A stretch of DNA of 38,961 bases from positions 1-38,961 of the forward strand of contig JAQTSO010000016.1 in NCBI GenBank assembly GCA_028711215.1, written 5' to 3'. Below are positions 8,230-16,557 of this stretch, piece by piece (positions within the stretch are counted from its first letter, which is position 1; each line of letters starts with the position of its first letter). The notes beneath the pieces were generated by a model. It saw only the letters and a program-made list of their open reading frames with translations, ran no database searches and was not told the origin of the DNA. The position numbers were made by a program, and so were the translations under genes. The stretch comes from Endomicrobiaceae bacterium. Lineage in GTDB: Bacteria; Elusimicrobiota; Endomicrobiia; Endomicrobiales; Endomicrobiaceae.

Positions 8230-9126
8230 ATGAAAAATATTTACAAATTGGTATTTATAATATTATTTGCATTTTCTTATAACGTAAGTTATGGACAGAT
8301 CAATAATAAGCAGGCAGCAAATAGTATATCTGCCGGAGATTTTTATACCGTAGGACTTAACAGTGACGAAACTGTAAGTGCGGTCGGCGATAATGACGAC
8401 GGACAGTGTAGTGTTTTGTATTGGTCAAATATTGTTGCAGTTTCGGCCGGCAGTATTCATACTGTGGGTTTAATAAAAAATGGAACAGTAGTTGCGGTAG
8501 GAGATAACCAGTTCGGACAGTGTAACGTTGGAGACTGGAAAGATATAGTTGCAGTTTCTGCAGGAGCTAATCACACGGTAGGATTAAGTAAAGACGGGAC
8601 AGTTATTGCAGTCGGCAATAATGATAACGGAGAATGCAATGTTTTTAAATGGAAAGATATAGTGAAAATTTCGGCGGGAGGAGTACACACGGTAGGTTTA
8701 AAAAGTAACGGAAAAATAGTTTCTGCCGGATATAACATGAAAGGACAATGTGATGTTTCAGATTGGAAAGATATCACTGATATATCTGCCGGATATTATC
8801 ATACGGTAGGTTTAAGAAAAGACGGAACAGTAGTTGCGGTCGGTGATAATGAATACGGACAATGTAAAGTTTCAGACTGGAAAGATATTGTTTCTGTTTC
8901 TGCTAATATTTTTCATACGGTAGGTTTAAAAAATGACGGAACGGTGGTTGCAGTCGGTGATAACAGATACGGGCAGTGTGATATTTCAGACTGGAAAGAC
9001 ATTATTGCCGTTTCCGCAGGTGATGTGCATACGATAGGCTTGAAAAAAGACGGAACAGTGGTTGCGGTAGGCAGTAATGAATACGGTCAATGTGATGTTT
9101 CTGATTGGCTGAATATAAAAAAATGA
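8230..9126 (+). CDS. Secreted RCC1-like seven-repeat beta-propeller protein
   Basis: A 298-residue exported protein. Residues 1-23 form a signal peptide (KLVFIILFAFSYNVSYG). Residues 28-293 are exactly seven tandem 38-residue units of the pattern KDIvaVSAGxxHTVGLkkDGTVVAVGdNxyGQCdVSDW, with a 5-residue remnant at the C-terminus. HTVGL, DGTVVAVG and GQC are RCC1/BNR-type blade motifs, and seven units match one closed seven-bladed propeller. Each unit carries one cysteine at the same position. A role as a surface or periplasmic binding protein is likely from the fold, but the ligand is unknown. AAAGGA lies just upstream of the ATG. It stands alone between glyA and rlmI. Confidence 0.85.
   Translation: MKNIYKLVFIILFAFSYNVSYGQINNKQAANSISAGDFYTVGLNSDETVSAVGDNDDGQCSVLYWSNIVAVSAGSIHTVGLIKNGTVVAVGDNQFGQCNVGDWKDIVAVSAGANHTVGLSKDGTVIAVGNNDNGECNVFKWKDIVKISAGGVHTVGLKSNGKIVSAGYNMKGQCDVSDWKDITDISAGYYHTVGLRKDGTVVAVGDNEYGQCKVSDWKDIVSVSANIFHTVGLKNDGTVVAVGDNRYGQCDISDWKDIIAVSAGDVHTIGLKKDGTVVAVGSNEYGQCDVSDWLNIKK
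8311..9108 (+). repeat. Seven in-frame 114-bp coding repeats
   Basis: Seven head-to-tail 114-base units encode the seven propeller blades of the RCC1-like protein. Units 2, 5, 6 and 7 are most alike; units 1 and 4 are most diverged (for example YNMKGQC in unit 4). This suggests internal duplication with later drift. Confidence 0.85.
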
Positions 9127-9163
9127 TATTTCTGATTGAAATATTTAAGGTGCGAAAATAAAA

Positions 9164-10336
9164 ATGAAAAAGATAATTTTGAAAAAAAATGAAGACAAAA
9201 GAATAAGGCAAGGACATAAATGGGTTTTTTCTAATGAAATACAAAGTATCCCGGACAAACCGCAGATTGGCGATATTGTAGAATGTTACGATAATATGAA
9301 TAATTCGGTAGGTATAGGTTTTTATAACCCGCATTCATTAATTGCTTTCAGGTTAATATCTGCCAATAAAGATGATATTGTCGATATAAGATTTTGGGAA
9401 AACAGAATAACAACTGCATTAAAACTAAGACAGGAATTATACGGAGATATAAAGTCTTTCAGGTTGATTTACGGAGAATCAGATGATATATCCGGTTTTA
9501 TATTAGATAAATATGAAGATTATTATGTTGCCCAGTTTATTTCAGCAGGTGCCGACAAAAACAAGCATGATATATTAGATGCGGTCACAAATCTTTTAAA
9601 ACCGAAAGGAATAATTATCAGAAATGATTCTCATTTGAGGCAACTTGAAAATCTCAGCGGAGAATCAGAAGTTTACAGCGGAGAAATACCTGAAGATTTA
9701 ATTATAACAGAAAATAATGTTAAATATTATGTTAATTTACAAACAGGTCAAAAAACAGGTTTCTTTCTTGATCAAAGAGATAACAGGAAAAAATTACAAA
9801 AGTATTGCATGGGTAAAAAAGTTTTAGATTGTTATACGCATACGGGCTCTTTTGGTTTAAATGCTATGGTTGGCGGGGCAAAAGAAGTTGTTTTTGTTGA
9901 TTCTTCAAAACCGGCATTAGAGATTGCTTTGAAAAATTATGAGCTAAATGGTTTTAAAAATTTTAACGGAATAGAAGCAGATGCATTGGAATACTTATCG
10001 TCATCTGAAGCATTTGCACAACAGTTTGAAGTTATAAATATTGATCCGCCGGGGCTTATAAAAAGTAAAAAAGATTATTTTCCGGGTTATAAACATTATG
10101 TTAAAATAAATGAACAAGCATTGAGATTGTTAAAAAGCGGCGGAATATTTGCAACAAGTTCATGCTCACATCATTTATCTTTCAGTGATTTTAAAGAAAT
10201 GATACAAGATGCTTGTGCAAGAGCTAAAAAGAAAGCAATTTTTTTAGAATTCGGGTCACAGGCAAAAGATCATCCTATATTGCTTTCGATGCCGGAAACA
10301 GAATATCTTAAATTTGCAATATTGAAGATTCTTTAA
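9164..10336 (+). CDS. rlmI: 23S rRNA (cytosine-5) methyltransferase, RlmI/RlmK family
   Basis: A 390-residue class I SAM-dependent methyltransferase. The N-terminal PUA domain begins with LKKNEDKRIRQGHKWVFSNEI, a typical RlmI opening, and a central EEHAD-like domain contains GFILDKYEDYY. The Rossmann part has TGQKTGFFLDQRDNR, VLDCYTHTGSFGLNAM (SAM motif I), the NIDPPGLIKSKKD catalytic loop and ATSSCSHHLS, which carries the nucleophile cysteine. The E. coli homologue methylates C1962 of 23S rRNA; the exact site here is inferred. AAGGTG at 9147-9152 precedes the ATG. Confidence 0.88.
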   Translation: MKKIILKKNEDKRIRQGHKWVFSNEIQSIPDKPQIGDIVECYDNMNNSVGIGFYNPHSLIAFRLISANKDDIVDIRFWENRITTALKLRQELYGDIKSFRLIYGESDDISGFILDKYEDYYVAQFISAGADKNKHDILDAVTNLLKPKGIIIRNDSHLRQLENLSGESEVYSGEIPEDLIITENNVKYYVNLQTGQKTGFFLDQRDNRKKLQKYCMGKKVLDCYTHTGSFGLNAMVGGAKEVVFVDSSKPALEIALKNYELNGFKNFNGIEADALEYLSSSEAFAQQFEVINIDPPGLIKSKKDYFPGYKHYVKINEQALRLLKSGGIFATSSCSHHLSFSDFKEMIQDACARAKKKAIFLEFGSQAKDHPILLSMPETEYLKFAILKIL

Positions 10337-10396
10337 ATTGTAAAGTTTATATTAATGTTTGAAAATAAAACTCTTTTAAAAAAAAGAACTATATTG

Positions 10397-10402
10397 TATA
10401 AT
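10397..10402 (+). promoter_or_regulatory. Candidate -10 box for the receiver/GH81 operon
   Basis: A perfect TATAAT lies 32 bases before the receiver-gene ATG. No convincing -35 hexamer sits 16-18 bases upstream, so this is a weak call or needs an activator. Confidence 0.3.
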
Positions 10403-10434
10403 TACTTTTATAACAAGTGTGGCGGGTGTTTAAA

Positions 10435-10812
10435 ATGGTTAAAATTTTAATAGTTGATGATGAAGTTTTTGCCAGAGATGCAATGGCAAAAATAGTTAAG
10501 AGAAAAGGCTTTGAAGTCTTTGTAGCTGCTACAGGTGAAGAATGTATAGCTGTCTTTAAAAAAGAAGATCCGCATGTTGTTTTTTTAGATATTGTTCTGC
10601 CGGATATTGACGGCGATCATATTCATACTTATTTGAGAGAATTAAAGCAAGATGTTGCAATATATTATGTAACAGGAACAGAAACCATTTTTACCGAAGA
10701 ACAAGCATCCAGAGCAGGAGCAATAGGATATCTTCAAAAACCGGTTGACATAACAGAACTTTTCAAAGTTTTGGATAATATTAAGGAAAAATTTGAAGAG
10801 GTTGTAAATTGA
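10435..10812 (+). CDS. Stand-alone response regulator receiver (CheY-like)
   Basis: A 125-residue single-domain receiver. The acidic pair is D8-D9 (ILIVDDE), the phosphoacceptor is D52 (VFLDIVLPDIDG), the switch threonine is T80 (YYVTGTE) and the conserved lysine is K102 (GYLQKPVD). There is no output domain, so it must act by protein contact or as a phosphorelay intermediate. ATG 10435 is preferred, with GGGTG just upstream; a GTG at 10417 would add six atypical residues. The stop overlaps the TTG start of the next gene (TTGA). No cognate kinase gene is adjacent; the nearest kinase is at 16554-18569 on the opposite strand. Confidence 0.9.
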   Translation: MVKILIVDDEVFARDAMAKIVKRKGFEVFVAATGEECIAVFKKEDPHVVFLDIVLPDIDGDHIHTYLRELKQDVAIYYVTGTETIFTEEQASRAGAIGYLQKPVDITELFKVLDNIKEKFEEVVN

Positions 10813-11663
10813 AAAGAATAATAAGTTTATTGCTTATAATTTGTTTATCTGTAAATATGGCGTTTGCTTTTGATCCGTATGCTGAAGAAGAAGTTGAAAA
10901 AAAATCTTCGCTTAAGCTCATTTACGGAATAGCATTAACATTAACGGGTGCTTTCCTTACTTATGACGGTTTTTCAAAAGTTGAAGTTGATGTTTCAAAA
11001 CCGGCAGTTGATTATATGACGGTTATACATGCAGAATGGAATCAAAGTGAACCTGATGCCGAAGAAAAATTTGTATATACTTTTAAATCAGGATATTCGG
11101 GATTTCCAACTCCGACAATAGATGAAAATATTATTTATAACAGCGGGAACGTTGACTTAACAAACGTAAAAATTGAAGTCAGATACTTTCATGTAAATCA
11201 GGACCCGATAGTAGTATTAATACCTCCTCGTCCGGGTGATGCAACTACAGATATTTATGGTTATCGTACGATAGATACAATAGATCTTGCAAAAGGCAGT
11301 TCTATTACATGGGAAGATACCTTTGCATATTATGCTGCAGGAACAGAAATGCCGGGTGGTACAGAAAGAGAGGCTGATGCAATAGATGAAAACGGAGGTC
11401 TTTACCGTGGAGAGTCCACTTGGGAAATAATGGAAATCAGATTAGATTTATCTGACTGCTATACAAAAATATATGAGAAAAGAAATAAAAGTGATTTAGA
11501 AGGTGCAGCAGGCATTGTTATTGCAAGTGCCGGAATATATTTTCTGGCTGATTATTTTATAGGTCTTAAAAAATTTGACAGATATATGAAACAAAATCAG
11601 ATGAATATAAAGCTTGCAAGTTATCCGAGTGAATATAAATTGCTATTTCAAAAAAGAATATGA
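10809..11663 (+). CDS. Predicted exported or membrane-anchored protein of unknown function
   Basis: A 284-residue protein of a family I do not recognise. It begins with TTG overlapping the receiver stop, and the first 20 residues form a signal peptide (RIISLLLIICLSVNMAFA). Two further hydrophobic stretches lie near residues 35-55 (LIYGIALTLTGAFLTYDGF) and 235-260 (GAAGIVIASAGIYFLADYF). They bracket a beta-rich region (YNSGNVDLTNVKIEVRYFHV, then IDLAKGSSITWED) that resembles FxLYD-type Ig-like domains. It overlaps the GH81 gene by 4 bases. Tight coupling to a receiver and a secreted glucanase suggests a shared envelope or export function, by context only. Confidence 0.65.
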   Translation: MKRIISLLLIICLSVNMAFAFDPYAEEEVEKKSSLKLIYGIALTLTGAFLTYDGFSKVEVDVSKPAVDYMTVIHAEWNQSEPDAEEKFVYTFKSGYSGFPTPTIDENIIYNSGNVDLTNVKIEVRYFHVNQDPIVVLIPPRPGDATTDIYGYRTIDTIDLAKGSSITWEDTFAYYAAGTEMPGGTEREADAIDENGGLYRGESTWEIMEIRLDLSDCYTKIYEKRNKSDLEGAAGIVIASAGIYFLADYFIGLKKFDRYMKQNQMNIKLASYPSEYKLLFQKRI

Positions 11664-14491
11664 AAAAAATAGTAATAGTTTGTTTTTTATTTTTCGTGCA
11701 TACTATTTGTTTTTCAGTGCCTAACCCCGGTGGTAATGCATCAATAAAGCAGGATTTGTCCGGCACAGGTGTTGTTACTCCGACAATATCCAGAACACCA
11801 TCATTTCAAAAGCCATATCCAACAAATAAGTGGTACAACTCATTAATTTATAATGATTATTCAAAACCTTCTCTTGCTATGTATACACAACCGCAATTAC
11901 ATATTGTGTCATATCAAACAGTTTCACAGCAAAGATATAATGGTTGTCTGTTAATAGGATATCCAGTATTGGATGCCTATGTTCCATGGCCGCCTTATGA
12001 TAGTCAGCCCGGTAATTGTTTTACGTACAGCAGTGACATTGTTGATAACACAAGATCGCAATTGTGTGTTACTCCGACCGATTTATCAAATATTCCCAAA
12101 ACAATAAGTACAAATGACGTTAAGTTAAAATCTTTTTCAGATTGGGCTTGCACGATGGATAACGGGCAATATGAAGCGACTTTCGGGCAGGGTATGTTGT
12201 TTACCTATTTTGATTTTAAAAATAATTCAAATGCAATGATTTCGTATCCGAATACTTTAAACGCTAATAATTCATTTAAAATTTATACTGATTCAAGTAC
12301 TCATGTAACGTCTACTAATACTTTTACCGCAGATAAAATTATATTAGAAGTTACATCATATTATAATACCGGCAATACAAGCAGCCGATATCATCCGACT
12401 TCCAGTGTAAGATATTACGGAATATTTTTGCCTACTAATACACAGATACAGCTCAATGCATATTCAGGAAGTGATCCGGCAAATTCAACTCAGTTTATAA
12501 ATATAACTTTTACGGGTTTATCCAGGTACATGTCAGTCGGTCTTATGACATCAAAAGATGATTTTGAAGATTGGTATAAATATTCATATAATTTTGTTAC
12601 AAATACGCAGGCAACTTATGATGTTACAAACCAAAATAAAGTAAAAACAGATTTTAACTTTACTTTTAACGTAAAAAGATCAGATTTTGGATTAGTAACA
12701 AACCAAACTTTATTTGCGGTTATGCCGCATCATTATAAAAAAAGTTCAATTTCTTTAAATTATTTTAACGATAAAGTTTTTCAAACTTTTAGAGGAAAAA
12801 TGAAGGTTGTCAGCGGCAATAAATTTTCCACGCAATATCAGTTTCAGGGGATGGTTCCGTTTTTAAATCACACAATATCTTCCTCAGCCGTAAAAACATT
12901 GATAACAAGTTCTCTGGATACTGATAAAAATACAAATATAGATCCTGCCGGTTATCAGGCAGACAATACATATTACTACGGCAAAAATTTAGCAAAGGTT
13001 GCCAACTTAATAACAGTGGCAGATAATGCCGGTGATATAACTGCAAAAAATTTATTAATATCCAGATTAAGAACTGAACTTGCAAACTGGTTTACATATT
13101 CAAGTGTTGAAACAAAAAAGTTTTTTGCTTATGATTCAAATTGGGGCGGACTTATCGGTATTAATGTGGGATTTGGAACACAAAGATATAACGATCATCA
13201 TTTTCATTACGGATACTTTATTTATGCATCGGCAATACTTGCAATGTATGATGATACTTTTGCCAACAGATATGGCGGTATGGTTGAACTTTTAATCAAA
13301 GATATTGCAAATACTACAAGAAGTGACAGTGATTTTCCGTATATGAGACACTTTGATGTTTATGAAGGTCACAGTTGGTCAAACGGTATGGGTGGCGGAC
13401 AATTTGAAGATAGCGGTTTTGTTTATTCCGATTCAATTGATGAAGAATCCTCATCGGAAGCAATGAACGCATGGTCTTCAATATATCTTTGGGGTATGGC
13501 TACAAACAAATCGTCATATTTTAATTTTGCAAACAGTGATAAAAATATAAAGTTAGGAATATGGCTATACACAAATCATTACAATTCAATCAGAGAATAT
13601 TACTTTGATGCAGATTCAGGAGATAGTGAAACGGAAATTTACCCGTCAAATTTACTTGCAACTTACGGCAATCACGGTTCCGTCGGTGTTTTGTTTGGCG
13701 GCAGGGCATGGTATTATGTTTATTGGAGTTATACGCACGGAGCAAGAGAAGTAAAGGGTATACAACTTTTACCTGTGACTCCTGCGATGACATATTTGGC
13801 GTATGATAAAGATTATGCAGAAAATAATTTTTATGCAAAAATGTTAACAGAGACACCAGGTGATTATTATTGGAACGATGTTTGGGAAAAATATCATTCT
13901 TTATTTAATCCGAGCAGTGCATGGACAAATTTTACGACAAATCCAACAGTTGATGACGGCGGGACAAAAAGTTTTACATATCACTTTATAAATTATTTTA
14001 AACAGTACGGCACGCCTGTAACTACATACAGTGCAGATTTTCCGTCTTATCTGGTAACGGAAGATTCTTTAGGAAAAAAATATTTTATGATATATAATCC
14101 TCTTCCGATAAACAGAGTGGTCAGATTTTATGACAGCAGTGATACCTATGCAGGAAGTGTTAATGTTAATGCAGGTTCTTATGTAATAACGTCAAATTTA
14201 ATTAAAGATACAAATCCTGATAATATTTTAGTCTATCCGGTACCATATAAACCGCACAGCGGCGGCAGCTATGACGCAAACGGCATAACGTTCCAAAATA
14301 TAGGAACAAATGCAAAAATAAGGATATTTAATGTAGCAGGTGAACTTGTATTTGAAACTGCTCAAAGTACTTTTTTTGTTTGGGATGCAAAAAATAAATA
14401 TGGAAATAATATTGCTTCCGGTATATATATATATTACATAACTTCAAATGAAGGAAAAACATTTAAAGGTAAAATTGCAATTGAAAGATAG
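11660..14491 (+). CDS. Secreted GH81 endo-beta-1,3-glucanase with C-terminal FlgD/T9SS-like domain
   Basis: A 943-residue exported enzyme. A signal peptide (IVIVCFLFFVHTICFS) leads into an N-terminal beta-sandwich (NKWYNSLIYNDY, a usual GH81 opening). The catalytic alpha-toroid has the hallmark DHHFHYGYF at 512-520 and EESSSEAMNAW at 595-605, which carries the catalytic glutamates. GH81 enzymes cut beta-1,3-glucans such as laminarin, curdlan and fungal wall glucan. From about residue 853 comes an Ig-like domain: VYPVPYKPH, KIRIFNVAGELVF, FVWDAKNKYGNNIASGIYIYYI and a final KGKIAIER. This resembles the FlgD-Ig/type A sorting domains on Bacteroidota and Elusimicrobiota exoproteins and may direct surface attachment. 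It is translationally coupled to the upstream gene. Confidence 0.88.
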   Translation: MKKIVIVCFLFFVHTICFSVPNPGGNASIKQDLSGTGVVTPTISRTPSFQKPYPTNKWYNSLIYNDYSKPSLAMYTQPQLHIVSYQTVSQQRYNGCLLIGYPVLDAYVPWPPYDSQPGNCFTYSSDIVDNTRSQLCVTPTDLSNIPKTISTNDVKLKSFSDWACTMDNGQYEATFGQGMLFTYFDFKNNSNAMISYPNTLNANNSFKIYTDSSTHVTSTNTFTADKIILEVTSYYNTGNTSSRYHPTSSVRYYGIFLPTNTQIQLNAYSGSDPANSTQFINITFTGLSRYMSVGLMTSKDDFEDWYKYSYNFVTNTQATYDVTNQNKVKTDFNFTFNVKRSDFGLVTNQTLFAVMPHHYKKSSISLNYFNDKVFQTFRGKMKVVSGNKFSTQYQFQGMVPFLNHTISSSAVKTLITSSLDTDKNTNIDPAGYQADNTYYYGKNLAKVANLITVADNAGDITAKNLLISRLRTELANWFTYSSVETKKFFAYDSNWGGLIGINVGFGTQRYNDHHFHYGYFIYASAILAMYDDTFANRYGGMVELLIKDIANTTRSDSDFPYMRHFDVYEGHSWSNGMGGGQFEDSGFVYSDSIDEESSSEAMNAWSSIYLWGMATNKSSYFNFANSDKNIKLGIWLYTNHYNSIREYYFDADSGDSETEIYPSNLLATYGNHGSVGVLFGGRAWYYVYWSYTHGAREVKGIQLLPVTPAMTYLAYDKDYAENNFYAKMLTETPGDYYWNDVWEKYHSLFNPSSAWTNFTTNPTVDDGGTKSFTYHFINYFKQYGTPVTTYSADFPSYLVTEDSLGKKYFMIYNPLPINRVVRFYDSSDTYAGSVNVNAGSYVITSNLIKDTNPDNILVYPVPYKPHSGGSYDANGITFQNIGTNAKIRIFNVAGELVFETAQSTFFVWDAKNKYGNNIASGIYIYYITSNEGKTFKGKIAIER

Positions 14492-14524
14492 AAAACGCAA
14501 TAGGAACTGCAAAAGGGTTTGAAT

Positions 14525-15469
14525 ATGTTGAAAAATCTGATTATAAGATGGTCTATATTTTTTATAGTTTTAACTGTTGTTTACTTTATTATTAATGCAA
14601 AGGTACATGCAGTAGCTCAGGCAAGTCTAGAATCTGCACTTACCTTTACGGTTCCTGTCTATACAAAAGACGAGCTTGTAAATAATATTGAATCCAGATT
14701 AAAATATTTATATTTAAGGACCAAGGGTATAAAATTTTATGTTTATAAGGTTAAAAGAAGAGAAAATCTTTGGACTATTGCAAAAAGATACGGATATTCT
14801 GTTCATACGATAATAGGATGTAATCCGCAGTTGAAAACTTATAATGTTAATGAGGGGCAAAAACTTCTTATACCTAATATAGGCGGAACTCTTCATCCTG
14901 TACAGCCAAATGATACATTGAAAACTATATCTGAAGAATATGGTTTGGACGAATCTGTTTTAAAAAATACAAATTTCAAATTGTCTAATGATTTAAAAGA
15001 AGAAATTTTTGTTTTTGTGCCGGGCAAAAGACCTTTAGTTGACCTGTTAAATGAAAATATGCAACAAAAATATGCATTGAGAGAGCTTTTCGTTTCTCCG
15101 CTTGCAGGTAGAATTACAAGTGCTTTTGGTAAGAGAAGACATCCGGTTACAGGTAGAGCAAGCAGACACGGCGGTATAGATATAGCGGTTAAACAAGGTT
15201 CATGGGTTGGTGCTGCGGCCAGCGGTGTCGTAACAGTGGCAAGTTATGATGTGGGTCATTACGGAGTGGCGGTTTTTATTGATCATCAAAACGGGTATAT
15301 TACTCATTACGGACATCTGTCAAAAATTTTAGTCAGGGTAGGACAAAGAGTAAAACAAGGACAACTTATAGCACGAAGCGGTTCTACGGGAAGGTCAACG
15401 GGACCGCATCTGCATTTTACAGTTAAAAGAAACGGGGTAAATATTGACCCGCTACAGTTTTTGTGGTAG
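14525..15469 (+). CDS. Membrane-anchored LysM / M23 metallopeptidase
   Basis: A 314-residue cell-wall hydrolase. A single N-terminal membrane segment (LIIRWSIFFIVLTVVYFII) is followed by a LysM domain (YKVKRRENLWTIAKRYG...LLIPNI), a second weaker LysM (LHPVQPNDTLKTISEEYG), and a C-terminal M23 (lysostaphin/LytM-type) domain. Zinc ligands are intact: H215 and D219 in HGGID, and H297 in HLH, with the HYGH motif at 261-264. It should cut peptidoglycan cross-bridges in the periplasm or regulate such enzymes. ATG 14525 is chosen because AAAAGGG ends 8 bases upstream; the in-frame TTG at 14519 is too close to that site. It is the last gene of the receiver/GH81 run. Confidence 0.88.
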   Translation: MLKNLIIRWSIFFIVLTVVYFIINAKVHAVAQASLESALTFTVPVYTKDELVNNIESRLKYLYLRTKGIKFYVYKVKRRENLWTIAKRYGYSVHTIIGCNPQLKTYNVNEGQKLLIPNIGGTLHPVQPNDTLKTISEEYGLDESVLKNTNFKLSNDLKEEIFVFVPGKRPLVDLLNENMQQKYALRELFVSPLAGRITSAFGKRRHPVTGRASRHGGIDIAVKQGSWVGAAASGVVTVASYDVGHYGVAVFIDHQNGYITHYGHLSKILVRVGQRVKQGQLIARSGSTGRSTGPHLHFTVKRNGVNIDPLQFLW

Positions 15470-15501
15470 CCTAACTTTCCTTAATAAGATTTTACTTTAA
15501 A

Positions 15502-16557
15502 TTATTTTGTAAGATTATCTAAAATCAAATTCTTAATGTTTTGAGAAACATCTCTTTTGGGTAAAGAAAATACATTCTTAATAATAAAATCAGAAGTTAA
15601 ATCTTTTGCTTTTATCAATTTTACATACTTGTTTGCGTTTGAAGTGTTCAATTCGGAAAAATCAGTAGAATCCGTAAAAACAACAAATGTTTGGATAAAA
15701 GGTCTGAATTTGTCATTCTTATCGTTAAAATTACTATCTTTTAATATTTTTTCAATTTTTTTACTGACCTGCTTAAACTGATTGTCAGATTGTTCAAAAA
15801 TATTTCTTCTTTTTTCAGAAATCATTTCAGTATTATTTGTGATAATTTTGAGAGATTCATTTGTACTGCCCATAAGTTTTGAATTGGGAAAATATTTTGT
15901 TTCAAATAATAAAATGGCAAAAGGCAGAGGCGGAGTTGTAAATGCAATAATGTCTATTTCTTGTCCGTTTACAATAACATTTTGTTTCGGAGCATAAGGT
16001 TCTTGCATAATAACATTTGTCATTTTTGTAAGTTTATGCAAAATTTCACTTTCAAACATTCTGCCGGCACCTTGCTGAAATTGTTTATCATGATCTAACA
16101 TAGATGATAAAATTGTATTTTGAGATTGTAAATTTTTCATTTTATCGCCGACAGCATCAATTGAATTCAAAGCTTTTTTAATTTTTATTACAAGCTCGGT
16201 TTCAGTTACGGGTTTTGATATAAAGTCAAAAATCATATCTCCTGCCAGATTTGTTACAGATTGTCCGTAAATACGTTCCATGGCTGTTAATAATATAATT
16301 TGTATGGTCGGTGCGGTTTGTTTTATGTAAGGTAAAATATCAAGACCGGTTTCGCCTATACCAAAATGAATATCCAAAATTAACAAATCAATAATGTCGG
16401 GATTATTTAAAATGAATTTTTTCAGTTCTATCGTGGTTGAAAACTGTTTAACTTCAATATCCTGAAAATTTCGCAAGATTGTTCTTTCAAGAGCTGATCG
16501 TATATTTGCATCATCATCGGTTAAGGCGATTATTTTTTTATTTATATCTAAGCTCAT
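15502..16557 (-). CDS. Response regulator: receiver fused to a NERD-like (PD-(D/E)XK nuclease-fold) domain
   Basis: A 351-residue two-domain protein. Residues 7-130 are a complete receiver: acidic cluster DDD at 14-16, phosphoacceptor D62 in LLILDIHFG, T91 in LLTAME and K115 in FISKPV. After a helical linker (130-165), residues 166-325 resemble the NERD domain. This part has GRMFESEILHKL with E169, NGQEIDIIAF with D202, LLFETKYFP with E219 and K221 (the E-x-K motif), a Gln/Lys helix and FIQTFVVFTD. That order (E, D, ExK) is the catalytic pattern of the restriction-endonuclease fold. There is no DNA-binding helix-turn-helix output. It is co-transcribed with, and overlaps by 4 bases, the kinase upstream. 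Nuclease activity is an inference. Confidence 0.8.
   Translation of the reverse strand: MSLDINKKIIALTDDDANIRSALERTILRNFQDIEVKQFSTTIELKKFILNNPDIIDLLILDIHFGIGETGLDILPYIKQTAPTIQIILLTAMERIYGQSVTNLAGDMIFDFISKPVTETELVIKIKKALNSIDAVGDKMKNLQSQNTILSSMLDHDKQFQQGAGRMFESEILHKLTKMTNVIMQEPYAPKQNVIVNGQEIDIIAFTTPPLPFAILLFETKYFPNSKLMGSTNESLKIITNNTEMISEKRRNIFEQSDNQFKQVSKKIEKILKDSNFNDKNDKFRPFIQTFVVFTDSTDFSELNTSNANKYVKLIKAKDLTSDFIIKNVFSLPKRDVSQNIKNLILDNLTK

Noticed and set aside
8311-9108. Regular 114-base periodicity suggesting a CRISPR-like or other non-coding array
   Set aside because: The units are in frame, lack unique spacers and encode RCC1-type blades.
10372-10387. TCTTTT/AAAAGA inverted repeat after rlmI as a terminator
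   Set aside because: Very weak all-AT stem in an AT-rich genome, no T-run at the right place, likely chance.
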